From Frisingicoccus sp902471845 (GTDB lineage Bacteria > Bacillota > Clostridia > Lachnospirales > Lachnospiraceae): a DNA stretch of 64,000 nucleotides. Below are positions 43,005 through 50,510 of the stretch, one piece after another. The first letter of the stretch is position 1, and the number at the start of each line of letters is the position of its first letter. The stretch is taken from the NCBI RefSeq assembly GCF_047030795.1, contig NZ_JBKYIC010000002.1, one strand, 5' to 3'. A model generated the notes under the pieces. It worked only from the letters and a program-made list of their open reading frames with translations, made no database searches and was not told the origin of the DNA. Both the position numbers and the translations under genes were made by a program.

Positions 43005-43890
43005 AATCCGACAGATTGGATTGGTTGCCGCGGCAAATTTCCGACGGTGGCGAAGAAATCCCCAGATTGCTTTGGCTTTTGGCCTGGGTTTTGTCGTATG
43101 CTTCCTGCTTTCCGATAAAGTACTCGTATTTGCCAAAGAGCATGATACCATTGTTCAGGTTCTGGAGCCTTTTATATGGACTTTCGGAGACGCCAACTCC
43201 ATATTGGTCATATCGCTGTTGCTTTTGCTTTTATTTGCCGATATGCCAAATCTTGGGAATGAAGTTCCGCTGTTTCTGATTCGGATTAATCGAAGAGTAT
43301 GGCTTTTGGGGCAGATCTTATATTTGATACTGGCAACAATGGGATTTATGTGTTTTATTCTGCTTTCTACTTGTGTGCTGGCAGGAACGAAGGCCTATAC
43401 GGCAAATCTCTGGAGCGAAACGGCGGCGATTCTTGGATATTCCAGTATTGGAGAAAAGATTGCAATTCCTGCTTTTGTCAAAGTGCTGGAGCTATCCTTT
43501 CCTTATTCCTGCACGCTTCATATTTTTGGACTGATGGCAGGCTATTCCGTTTTGATGGCCAGTCTGATTTTATATCTGAATCTTTGGAAAGGAAATGGCG
43601 GTATGATCGGAGGCATCATTTTCAGTGGATTTGGTTTTTTGATGAATCCGGAGGTTATTGCGAACATACTCCATTTATCTCAGGAGCAGATGAAAACGGC
43701 AAATATTGCTTTTGGATGGATATCTCCTTTGAATCATGCAACTTACTATATGCATAATTTCGGATATGATAACCTGCCAAAGTTATGGATGTCTTATGGA
43801 TTCTTTATTGTGGGAAGTCTGTTTTTATTCGGGCTTTCTCTTTGGAGGATCAAGAACTATTCCTTTGATTTTACGGGAACACAAAAGTAA
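42997..43890 (+). CDS. ABC-2 type membrane protein, second (envelope cluster)
   Basis: A 297-residue protein with six or seven TM helices, starting at GTG. The basic N-terminus NFRRWRRNPQIALAFGLG and the cytoplasmic loop LIRINRRVWLLGQ fit an ABC-2 type permease. It probably pairs with the preceding membrane protein. The ATPase gene begins 16 bases after its stop. The AGGAGG site lies inside the end of the previous gene. Confidence 0.7.
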   Translation: MYKIRQIGLVAAANFRRWRRNPQIALAFGLGFVVCFLLSDKVLVFAKEHDTIVQVLEPFIWTFGDANSILVISLLLLLLFADMPNLGNEVPLFLIRINRRVWLLGQILYLILATMGFMCFILLSTCVLAGTKAYTANLWSETAAILGYSSIGEKIAIPAFVKVLELSFPYSCTLHIFGLMAGYSVLMASLILYLNLWKGNGGMIGGIIFSGFGFLMNPEVIANILHLSQEQMKTANIAFGWISPLNHATYYMHNFGYDNLPKLWMSYGFFIVGSLFLFGLSLWRIKNYSFDFTGTQK

Positions 43891-43906
43891 TGTGAGAGGT
43901 GACTGG

Positions 43907-44542
43907 ATGGAGCAACAGACAGGAATTATCGTGGAACATGTCTATAAATCTTTTGGAAAAGAACATGTGTTAAAGGATGTAAATCTGACCATTCCCGCCG
44001 GACAGATTTATGGTGTTGTCGGTAATAACGGCAGCGGAAAAACTGTGTTGATGAAATGTATTTGCGGTTTTATGAAACCGGATTCGGGAAATATTTTCGT
44101 GAACGGAGAACAGGTAGGAAAGGAATGTGATTTTCCGGACCGACTGGGTGTGATTATTGAAACACCGGGATTCCTTCCGAATTTGAGTGGCTTTCAGAAT
44201 TTAAAGATACTGGCTTCACTGAAAGGGCGGATCGGCAAAGAAGAAATCATCGAAACGCTGGAGCGGGTCGGTTTGAATCCGGGGATGCGCAAGCCGGTTT
44301 CAAAATATTCTCTGGGGATGCGGCAGCGCCTCGGAATAGCACAGGCCATAATGGAAGATCCGGGGGTGCTTATATTGGATGAGCCCTTTAATGGACTGGA
44401 TAAGGCCGGTGTCGGTCAGATGCGTGAACTGCTTAAAGCTTTGAAAAAACAGGGCAAGGCGATACTTCTGGCCAGCCATAATGCACAGGATATTGAAGAA
44501 TTGTGTGACGATGTCCATGAGATGGAGGAAAAGTGGAAATGA
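43907..44542 (+). CDS. ABC transporter ATPase (envelope cluster)
   Basis: A 211-residue, rather short ATPase: Walker A GNNGSGKT, signature YSLGMRQRLGIAQAI, Walker B LILDEPFNGLD, switch His in ASHN. It stops soon after the core, lacking the C-terminal extension of BcrA-type ATPases such as the one at 8539. The IIETPGFLPNLSGFQNL segment before the signature is shared with that protein. Its end overlaps the next gene by four bases (ATGA). Confidence 0.87.
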   Translation: MEQQTGIIVEHVYKSFGKEHVLKDVNLTIPAGQIYGVVGNNGSGKTVLMKCICGFMKPDSGNIFVNGEQVGKECDFPDRLGVIIETPGFLPNLSGFQNLKILASLKGRIGKEEIIETLERVGLNPGMRKPVSKYSLGMRQRLGIAQAIMEDPGVLILDEPFNGLDKAGVGQMRELLKALKKQGKAILLASHNAQDIEELCDDVHEMEEKWK

Positions 44543-46200
44543 AGATTTTGAAAAAAATGGGTGTGCTGGTCTGTACGGTGGGAATACTGGCGGAAAGTCC
44601 GGTGATGAATGTCTGGGCTGCACCTGAAACTGTGGTGATGTCCCGGATTCTTTCAGAAAGTCCGGAGACGGTGAATCAAATGGCAGTGGAGACAGCTGAA
44701 CTGAAAATAGATTCGGAGAATTGCTATACAGGCATGGATCAGCCCTACTCTAAAGGATATACACCGAAAGTAGAGAATGGTACGGCCAGTCTGGTCGTAC
44801 CTGTGGTATGCCAGGGCCAGTTAAGGGATGATACCCTTAAAGTATCATTGAATCTGGGCAGCGGGAACGGGATACCATTTATCTCTGAAAAATATGAAAA
44901 AGATATTGGGCTCAGTCAGGAGAAAATCAATGGCAGTCAGGAGACGATTGCATGCTATCTGGTAAATTTTGATCTGAAGCTGAAGGATGACCGGAAAAAC
45001 GGCGAATATCCGGTGGTTTTGAATGTCCAGACTGAGGACATTGACGGCAACCTGATACATAAAGAATTTTCAGTTAATGTGGTCATTACTGATGAAAAAC
45101 CGCCGGCCAGTGAGCCGTCGACAGAAGAGCCATCTACGGATGAACCGTCCACCGTAGAACCTTCAACAGAAGAGCCATCTACGGATGAACCATCGACAGG
45201 AGAACCCTCCACGGAACCGTCGACGGAGGCGCCGAAGGATGATTTGACAGGAGCTGTGGACGTGACAGGGCCATCCGGCAGTGACAGTGGCGGCGGCGCC
45301 TCGTCGGGAGGCAGTGGCGGCGGCAGTTCCGCATCGGAAGCTCCGACCTTTGCACCGAAAATAATCGTTCAGTCCTGTAAATCTTCAAAGGATGAGATTC
45401 AGGCCGGAGACGAAGTGACCCTGGATATTACCTTATTAAATACGAGCAGTACTGAAACGGTCAGAAATATGACCGTTTCTATTGGAGATGAAGGAGAGTA
45501 CCTGAATCTGCTCAGTCCGACAGATACGATTTATGTCGATTCTGTTTCGGCGGGACAGACCTGTGTTGTGTCTTACAAATATAAAATTTTGGCATCGGCT
45601 GTTCCGGGAGCTTATGGTCTGTCAGTGTCTATGGATTATGCGGATTCTAAAGGGGCGTCCCAGTCGGCCAGCGGTAAAATAAAAATGATGGTATCGCAGG
45701 CCGTAAAACTGGAGTTCGATCCGTTGGTTTTGGCTTCGGAGGTTCAGGTGGGCGATGTGGTGACAGCCCAGATACAGGCGATGAATCTTGGACGGAGCAA
45801 GGTGCATAATGTTCGGGCGGTGATTGAAGCCGATGGCCTGGCGCCGGAGGGAACACTTTTTATCGGAGATATCGAAGCTGGAAAAACAGCTACGGGAACT
45901 GTGAAAATTTCTGTGACCAGTTTGTCAAAAGGTTCATCTTTGTACGGAGAGACCAGGGGAACTGTGACGTATTATTACGAGGATGAAAATGGAAAAGAAT
46001 ACGAAGAAACCGGAAATATTACAACGAATATCAAAACGCCGTTTTCAAATACGACGAAGGAGACGCCGGAGGATACGGGACAATGGTGGATCATTATGGC
46101 AGTTGTCGTCGGAATTTTATTTTTCTTTATCATTGGTATGATTCTGCGTGGAATCCGGCGTAAAAAACGACAGGATGAAGCGGAGGAAACAGCTGAATGA
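44539..46200 (+). CDS. CARDB-like surface protein with EPST repeat stalk (envelope cluster)
   Basis: A 553-residue secreted, membrane-anchored protein. Signal peptide about residues 1-30 (ending VWA), an N-terminal domain to about 190, then a pentapeptide repeat stalk of the form E-P-S-T-x (about 192-232), a Gly/Ser-rich linker, and two beta domains resembling CARDB (about 275-385 and 390-500). A C-terminal TM near 515-540 and a basic tail close it; there is no LPxTG motif. A GTG at 44533 is an alternative start. It is translationally coupled to both the ATPase and the following gene, so it is likely an external part of the transporter. Confidence 0.7.
   Translation: MKILKKMGVLVCTVGILAESPVMNVWAAPETVVMSRILSESPETVNQMAVETAELKIDSENCYTGMDQPYSKGYTPKVENGTASLVVPVVCQGQLRDDTLKVSLNLGSGNGIPFISEKYEKDIGLSQEKINGSQETIACYLVNFDLKLKDDRKNGEYPVVLNVQTEDIDGNLIHKEFSVNVVITDEKPPASEPSTEEPSTDEPSTVEPSTEEPSTDEPSTGEPSTEPSTEAPKDDLTGAVDVTGPSGSDSGGGASSGGSGGGSSASEAPTFAPKIIVQSCKSSKDEIQAGDEVTLDITLLNTSSTETVRNMTVSIGDEGEYLNLLSPTDTIYVDSVSAGQTCVVSYKYKILASAVPGAYGLSVSMDYADSKGASQSASGKIKMMVSQAVKLEFDPLVLASEVQVGDVVTAQIQAMNLGRSKVHNVRAVIEADGLAPEGTLFIGDIEAGKTATGTVKISVTSLSKGSSLYGETRGTVTYYYEDENGKEYEETGNITTNIKTPFSNTTKETPEDTGQWWIIMAVVVGILFFFIIGMILRGIRRKKRQDEAEETAE
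45112..45234 (+). repeat. 15-bp tandem repeats encoding EPST pentapeptides
   Basis: About eight degenerate 15-base units encode E-P-S-T with a variable fifth residue. A 45-base block starting at 45121 is nearly repeated at 45166. Copy number changes would keep frame and alter stalk length only. Confidence 0.85.
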
Positions 46201-47036
46201 AATGGTGGACCAGATTCTGGAAACGGAGAAAACAGGATGACCGGATAAAAATAATGCTACTTTTCTTTATAGGAGTGATTGGCTTTTTTGCAGACGCTGT
46301 CAATAGTGGAATTCAGGTTTATAATATGATGCGAAGCCCTGTAGAGTATGTTGTCAGTAACAGCAGCGCATCAGGCCTTACAAGCTATCAGATGTCAGGT
46401 ATTGAGACTATGGAAGACATTCAGGCCGTGAGCAGGCAGAGAGAATCTTCATTAACGTTGTCGGAGTCCTGGGGAGAAATGACGGTGACCTGTCTGGAAT
46501 TGTCCGATGACTATCTGACTTTGGCCTACGGAATGTCTGAAACCGGTGCCATGAAAGTCATTTATCTGAATGGAATGGCATGGAATCAGCTTATGCAGGC
46601 GTCCGGTGAAATTAGAAGTGAATCAGAGCAGGCGGACGATATTTCTGAAAATGGAACAGAACAGGCGGACAGTCTGCAGTTGGACTATAAATTGGGTGAA
46701 GAAGAAATAACAGGAACGGCCTGGATCGTGTACGCAAAGTCAGGAGTGCCAAATGATACGGCCTGTGCCTTTTGCGACGCAGACAGCGTCCGGCTTTCAG
46801 AGGGAGAAACCGGAGTGCGGATTCAAATGAAGGGCCAGGACCTGGACGGGACAACCGTAAAACAGCTCGGGCAGTTTGGACTTGAAGTTGTAAATTCCGG
46901 TGATATCCAACAGAACTCTTTGAAACAGGAAATGCAGTTTTTGCGGATGCGGTATGCTGTGATTGCCGCACTGCTGTGCCTGGCAGCCCTGGTCAGCCTT
47001 AAGAAATACGGCCGCCGCATCGAATATAAAAAATAA
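46197..47036 (+). CDS. double-TM envelope protein of unknown function (envelope cluster)
   Basis: A 279-residue protein. A basic N-terminus is followed by TM1 (about residues 18-38), an extracellular domain of about 205 residues, TM2 (about 250-267) and a basic tail. I recognise no family. It overlaps the CARDB-like gene by four bases (ATGA), so the two probably interact. It ends the operon at a bidirectional terminator. Confidence 0.65.
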   Translation: MKWWTRFWKRRKQDDRIKIMLLFFIGVIGFFADAVNSGIQVYNMMRSPVEYVVSNSSASGLTSYQMSGIETMEDIQAVSRQRESSLTLSESWGEMTVTCLELSDDYLTLAYGMSETGAMKVIYLNGMAWNQLMQASGEIRSESEQADDISENGTEQADSLQLDYKLGEEEITGTAWIVYAKSGVPNDTACAFCDADSVRLSEGETGVRIQMKGQDLDGTTVKQLGQFGLEVVNSGDIQQNSLKQEMQFLRMRYAVIAALLCLAALVSLKKYGRRIEYKK

Positions 47037-47084
47037 AAAAAAGCGGAATCTGTTATATATTGATATATCAGATTCTGCTTTTTT
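47035..47084. terminator. bidirectional terminator at the end of the envelope cluster
   Basis: AAGCGGAATCTG (near 47041-47052) pairs with CAGATTCTGCTT (47069-47080), with A and T runs outside on both sides and an inner ATAT stem. It serves the convergent plus- and minus-strand genes. Confidence 0.85.
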
Positions 47085-47090
47085 GGCATA

Positions 47091-47477
47091 TTAATTATTT
47101 TCTTTAAAAACACCAACAGTATATAATATAGGAAGTACCAGACTGATCAATGTGGAAACGGTATTTTCTCCATCAGCCAGATTGCTGACTACACCGAGTG
47201 CGGCTAAAACGAGAAGGACGATAGCTAAAGTTTTACAGAGTTTTAAGTTTTCTGCTTTCAGTCCGGCAAAACCTGCGATCAGGCCCAGTACAACACTGAC
47301 CAGACTTAAGACCATAAAGAGAGCTGCCATAGCCATACCAGCTCCTACGTTACCTGCCACGCCGCCTAAAAGAGCGCCAATACCCAGGGAACCAACAATG
47401 ATAATGATTCCGCTGATTATACTGAAAATAATGTAAAGGATACTTACAACTTTTAAAAGTGTATTTGGTTTGTTCAT
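47091..47477 (-). CDS. small hydrophobic membrane protein, hypothetical
   Basis: A 128-residue protein with about four TM helices and a Gly/Ala-rich first loop (GALLGGVAGNVGAGMAMAA). It ends in FKENN. No named family recognised. It follows the LURP-one-like gene by 48 bases on the same strand. AAGGGG serves as ribosome site. Confidence 0.65.
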   Translation of the reverse strand: MNKPNTLLKVVSILYIIFSIISGIIIIVGSLGIGALLGGVAGNVGAGMAMAALFMVLSLVSVVLGLIAGFAGLKAENLKLCKTLAIVLLVLAALGVVSNLADGENTVSTLISLVLPILYTVGVFKENN

Positions 47478-47525
47478 AAAATTTTTACCCCTTGAATATG
47501 TGTTTGAATGATGTTTCGAGTGTCT

Positions 47526-48029
47526 TTAATGTGATGAAGTACTGCTCATTGCAGCTTCTCTGTCTCTGTGAATTAAAGACAATGTAATAAGTACAACTAA
47601 AACTTTTTCTGTTTGTGTTTCGTCGTAGATATCGATTGTAAATAAGTCACCAATAGAAAACCATGCTTCTGTGGATTCTGCAATTACCTGATTATCAGAA
47701 TTCAATATCTGAAATTCATGTCCGAAAAGATCGCCATTGACCTGCCAGTCAAAGCCGTCAACACGATAGTTATCGTGAAGCTGAAACAGTTTCTTTTCAC
47801 TGATTATCCCCTGGGTTCCATCAGCCATCTCAAGATAATGTACAGAATGCATAGAGACTGCTTTCCTGTGAATAAGAGCGATTTCACGGTCATTCATATC
47901 GTAAAGATGTGTTTTGTTCGTAAGGGAAACGGCATTTTGTTTAACATGATAACATTCATTGCCGTTCTCATCTGAAATCTTGTACGCACCATGAAGACTC
48001 AGCACTTTTTCTTTAATGTGATACCTCAA
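47526..48029 (-). CDS. LURP-one-related / tubby-like beta-barrel protein
   Basis: A 167-residue protein of the LURP-one-related family (DUF567): tubby-like closed barrel with a central helix. Typical pieces are LRYHIKEKVLSLHGAYKISDENG, HLYDMNDREIALIHRK and FEWQVNG-like GFDWQVNGDLFGHEF. Function in bacteria is unknown; plant members are membrane-associated. The start is a TTG at 48029, about seven bases after AGGAGGGGGG; upstream in-frame starts have no ribosome site and would lie in the promoter. Confidence 0.78.
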   Translation of the reverse strand: MRYHIKEKVLSLHGAYKISDENGNECYHVKQNAVSLTNKTHLYDMNDREIALIHRKAVSMHSVHYLEMADGTQGIISEKKLFQLHDNYRVDGFDWQVNGDLFGHEFQILNSDNQVIAESTEAWFSIGDLFTIDIYDETQTEKVLVVLITLSLIHRDREAAMSSTSSH

Positions 48030-48052
48030 ATTTGCCCCCCTCCTTTGAAAAA

Positions 48053-48082
48053 AGTATAGCATTATGGTTAATATATTGTCAA
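48053..48082 (-). promoter_or_regulatory. sigma-A promoter of the LURP-one-like gene
   Basis: On the minus strand, TTGACA (48077-48082), 18 bases, TATACT (48053-48058), 24 bases before the TTG start. Confidence 0.75.
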
Positions 48083-48098
48083 CGTTCCCCAATCGCCA

Positions 48099-48566
48099 TT
48101 AAAGAATCTTACACACATCTACCCAGGCTTTATAGCCGGAATATTGTTCCAGTTCCGGAATGGTCAGTTTGATGGCACTGTTGCTGCTTCCTGCAGCCGG
48201 GTACATATAGTCAAAACGCTTCATGGAATCATCCAGATAGACTTCGACGCCGTCATTGATTCCAAAAGGGCAGACCCCGCCGATGGCATGTCCGATGCGC
48301 TCGATGACCTCGTCCGGTGACAGCATTTTTGCCTTTGCACCGAAGGCTGCTTTATATTTTTTGTTGTCAATTTTGGCATCTCCCGCAGCCAGGATCAGCA
48401 GTGTCCGATCATCAATTTTAAAGGACAGAGATTTTGCAATACGGGCCGGTTCACAGGACAGGGCCTGGGCTGCCAGTTCAACGGTAGCGCTGGAAACATC
48501 GAATTCCAGAATACGGTCCTCCATATCGAAATTTTTAAAATAAGCTCTTGCTCGTTCAATAGACAT
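48099..48566 (-). CDS. YbaK/EbsC-family aminoacyl-tRNA deacylase-like protein
   Basis: A 155-residue protein of the YbaK/ProX editing family, which removes mischarged amino acids from tRNA. The core is IAKSLSFKIDDRTLLILAAGDAKID, with the catalytic Lys in KSLSFK, then HAIGGVCPFGI. The ATG at 48566 has AGGAGCG upstream; an in-frame ATG at 48623 adds 19 residues unlike the family. It diverges from hrcA. Confidence 0.87.
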   Translation of the reverse strand: MSIERARAYFKNFDMEDRILEFDVSSATVELAAQALSCEPARIAKSLSFKIDDRTLLILAAGDAKIDNKKYKAAFGAKAKMLSPDEVIERIGHAIGGVCPFGINDGVEVYLDDSMKRFDYMYPAAGSSNSAIKLTIPELEQYSGYKAWVDVCKIL

Positions 48567-48656
48567 TTTTATCCACGCTCCTGAAAGTTTGTTTATTACA
48601 ATATGGAAGAAATTATAGCACATAATGAATAATTTTAAAAATAATTTTTGAAACTA

Positions 48657-48685
48657 TTGACAAATGGTAGGGATGGTGCTATCTT
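48657..48685 (+). promoter_or_regulatory. sigma-A promoter of hrcA-grpE-dnaK-dnaJ
   Basis: TTGACA (48657-48662), 17 bases, TATCTT (48680-48685). The start point near 48692 lies just before the CIRCE element. Confidence 0.85.
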
Positions 48686-48697
48686 AATGTTTAGATA

Positions 48698-48724
48698 TTA
48701 GCACTCTAGTTTATCGAGTGCTAA
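48698..48724. promoter_or_regulatory. CIRCE operator of hrcA (perfect)
   Basis: TTAGCACTC (48698-48706), nine bases, GAGTGCTAA (48716-48724): a perfect match to the consensus. It lies just after the transcription start, so HrcA represses its own operon. Confidence 0.97.
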
Positions 48725-48746
48725 TAAAACAGAAAGGAGTGGTCTG

Positions 48747-49781
48747 GTGGAACTGGATGAAAGAAAGATAAAAATCTTAAACAGTATTATTCAAACATAT
48801 CTGATTACCGGTGAACCGGTAGGCTCACGGACCATTTCAAAATATACGGATTTGAACCTGAGTTCGGCGACGATTCGGAATGAGATGTCCGATCTGGAAG
48901 ATTTGGGATATATCGTTCAGCCGCATACATCCGCGGGACGTATCCCTTCAGATAAAGGTTACCGCTTTTATGTGGATAATCTGATGAAGGAAAAGATTGC
49001 CGAAGTGGATGAGATGAAAGATATTCTTATTGAAAAAGCAGATAAGCTGGATCATCTGCTGAAGCATGTGGCAAAGCTTCTGGCCACGAATACAAATTAT
49101 GCGACGATGATTTCGGCCCCTCAGTATAAACGGAACAAGCTGAAATTTATTCAGCTGTCCAGAGTGGAAGAGAATCAGTTGCTGGTGGTTGTCATGCTGG
49201 AAGGCAATATGATTAAAAACCGGCTGATTGAAGTGGATGAGCGAGTGAGCGAGGACGAAGTTGCCAAGCTGAATATTTTGATCAATACATTCCTTCAGGG
49301 ACTGAATCTCCAGGAGATCAACATGGAGCTGATTCAGAGAATGAAAGTCCAGGCCGAAGGATACGGACAGATTATCGGTCATATCATTGATGCCATCGCT
49401 GTTGTAATTCAGGAAGAGGACGATTTGGAGATCTACACAAGCGGTACAACAAATCTTCTGAAATATCCGGAACTGGGAGACAGAGAAAAGGCAAGTGAAC
49501 TTCTCTACATGATGGAAGAGAAAAAAGCTCTGAGCGAGTTGATCGTTGACCAGGAGGATTCAGGTGAGGAAAACAAGAATCCGATACAGATATATATTGG
49601 TTCAGAATCTCCGGTGAGTACGATGAAGGATTGCAGTATTGTTACAGCAACCTATGAACTGGAGGAAGGGGTTCAGGGAACGATTGGTATTATCGGACCG
49701 AAACGAATGGACTATAAAAAAGTCGTTGGGAATCTCCAGACGATGATGAATCAGTTGGATGATATATTTAAGAAAAAGTAA
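48747..49781 (+). CDS. hrcA: heat-inducible transcription repressor HrcA
   Basis: A 344-residue repressor that binds CIRCE and needs GroEL to stay active. The N-terminal winged helix has ITGEPVGSRTISKYTDLNLSSATIRNEMSDLEDLGY, typical of HrcA (given here as a landmark across residues 20-55). The GAF-like core follows. The start is a GTG at 48747 after AAAGGAG. It heads the operon hrcA-grpE-dnaK-dnaJ under a perfect CIRCE, and it should also control hsp20-groESL at 1.3 kb. Confidence 0.97.
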   Translation: MELDERKIKILNSIIQTYLITGEPVGSRTISKYTDLNLSSATIRNEMSDLEDLGYIVQPHTSAGRIPSDKGYRFYVDNLMKEKIAEVDEMKDILIEKADKLDHLLKHVAKLLATNTNYATMISAPQYKRNKLKFIQLSRVEENQLLVVVMLEGNMIKNRLIEVDERVSEDEVAKLNILINTFLQGLNLQEINMELIQRMKVQAEGYGQIIGHIIDAIAVVIQEEDDLEIYTSGTTNLLKYPELGDREKASELLYMMEEKKALSELIVDQEDSGEENKNPIQIYIGSESPVSTMKDCSIVTATYELEEGVQGTIGIIGPKRMDYKKVVGNLQTMMNQLDDIFKKK

Positions 49782-49794
49782 GAGGTGATGTGAA

Positions 49795-50457
49795 GTGTCA
49801 GAACAGGAAAAAGTGATGAATGAAGACATTCAGACAGAAGATATAGAGGCAGCGGAAGAAGCCATGGAAACAGAGGCAGAAGCTGCTGTGGATAGTGAAA
49901 CAGAAGGTGGAGAATCCGAAACGGAACCGGCCGGAAACGAAGCGGACGAAACCGCTGAAGACGAAACGTCTGAACCGAAAGAAGAAAAGAAAAAAGGGTT
50001 CTTCCATAAAGACAAAAAAGATAAAAAGGATGAGAAAATTGCTGAATTAAATGATCGGCTGATCCGACAGATGGCTGAATTTGACAATTTCCGTAAACGA
50101 ACGGAGAAAGAAAAACAGCAGATGTACAGTGTTGGCGCGGCAGATGTGATTGAAAAACTGCTTCCGGTTGTCGATAATTTCGAACGGGGACTTGCAGCGA
50201 TGACAGAAGAAGAAAAAAATACATCCTTTGCTCAGGGAATTGAGCTTGTGTATAAGCAATTAATGACAGCGCTTGAAGGAATGGGCGTTACGGTGATTGA
50301 AGCCGTTGGCGTGGAATTCAATCCGGATTTCCATAATGCAGTGATGCAGGCACCGAGCGAGGAATATGAATCCGGCATTATCACCCAGGAATTACAGCGG
50401 GGTTATTTATATAAAGATAAAGTAGTCCGTCACAGCATGGTGATGGTTGCTGAATAA
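49795..50457 (+). CDS. grpE: nucleotide exchange factor GrpE
   Basis: A 220-residue exchange factor for DnaK. The N-terminal 60 residues are unusually acidic (Glu/Thr-rich), then a Lys-rich stretch, the long coiled coil (ELNDRLIRQMAEFDNFRKRTEKE) and the beta-wing domain ending VVRHSMVMVAE. Starts at GTG 13 bases after hrcA. Length is slightly above average because of the acidic leader. Confidence 0.96.
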   Translation: MSEQEKVMNEDIQTEDIEAAEEAMETEAEAAVDSETEGGESETEPAGNEADETAEDETSEPKEEKKKGFFHKDKKDKKDEKIAELNDRLIRQMAEFDNFRKRTEKEKQQMYSVGAADVIEKLLPVVDNFERGLAAMTEEEKNTSFAQGIELVYKQLMTALEGMGVTVIEAVGVEFNPDFHNAVMQAPSEEYESGIITQELQRGYLYKDKVVRHSMVMVAE

Positions 50458-50510
50458 AAAGTTAATTAACAAAAATTTAGATATTAGCAGATAATTAGGA
50501 GGAAATTATT

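Noticed and set aside
45112..45234. CRISPR-like tandem repeats
   Set aside because: They are 15-bp coding repeats with no unique spacers.
50458..50510. A full CIRCE before dnaK
   Set aside because: Only part of the first arm is present; there is no GAGTGCTAA partner.
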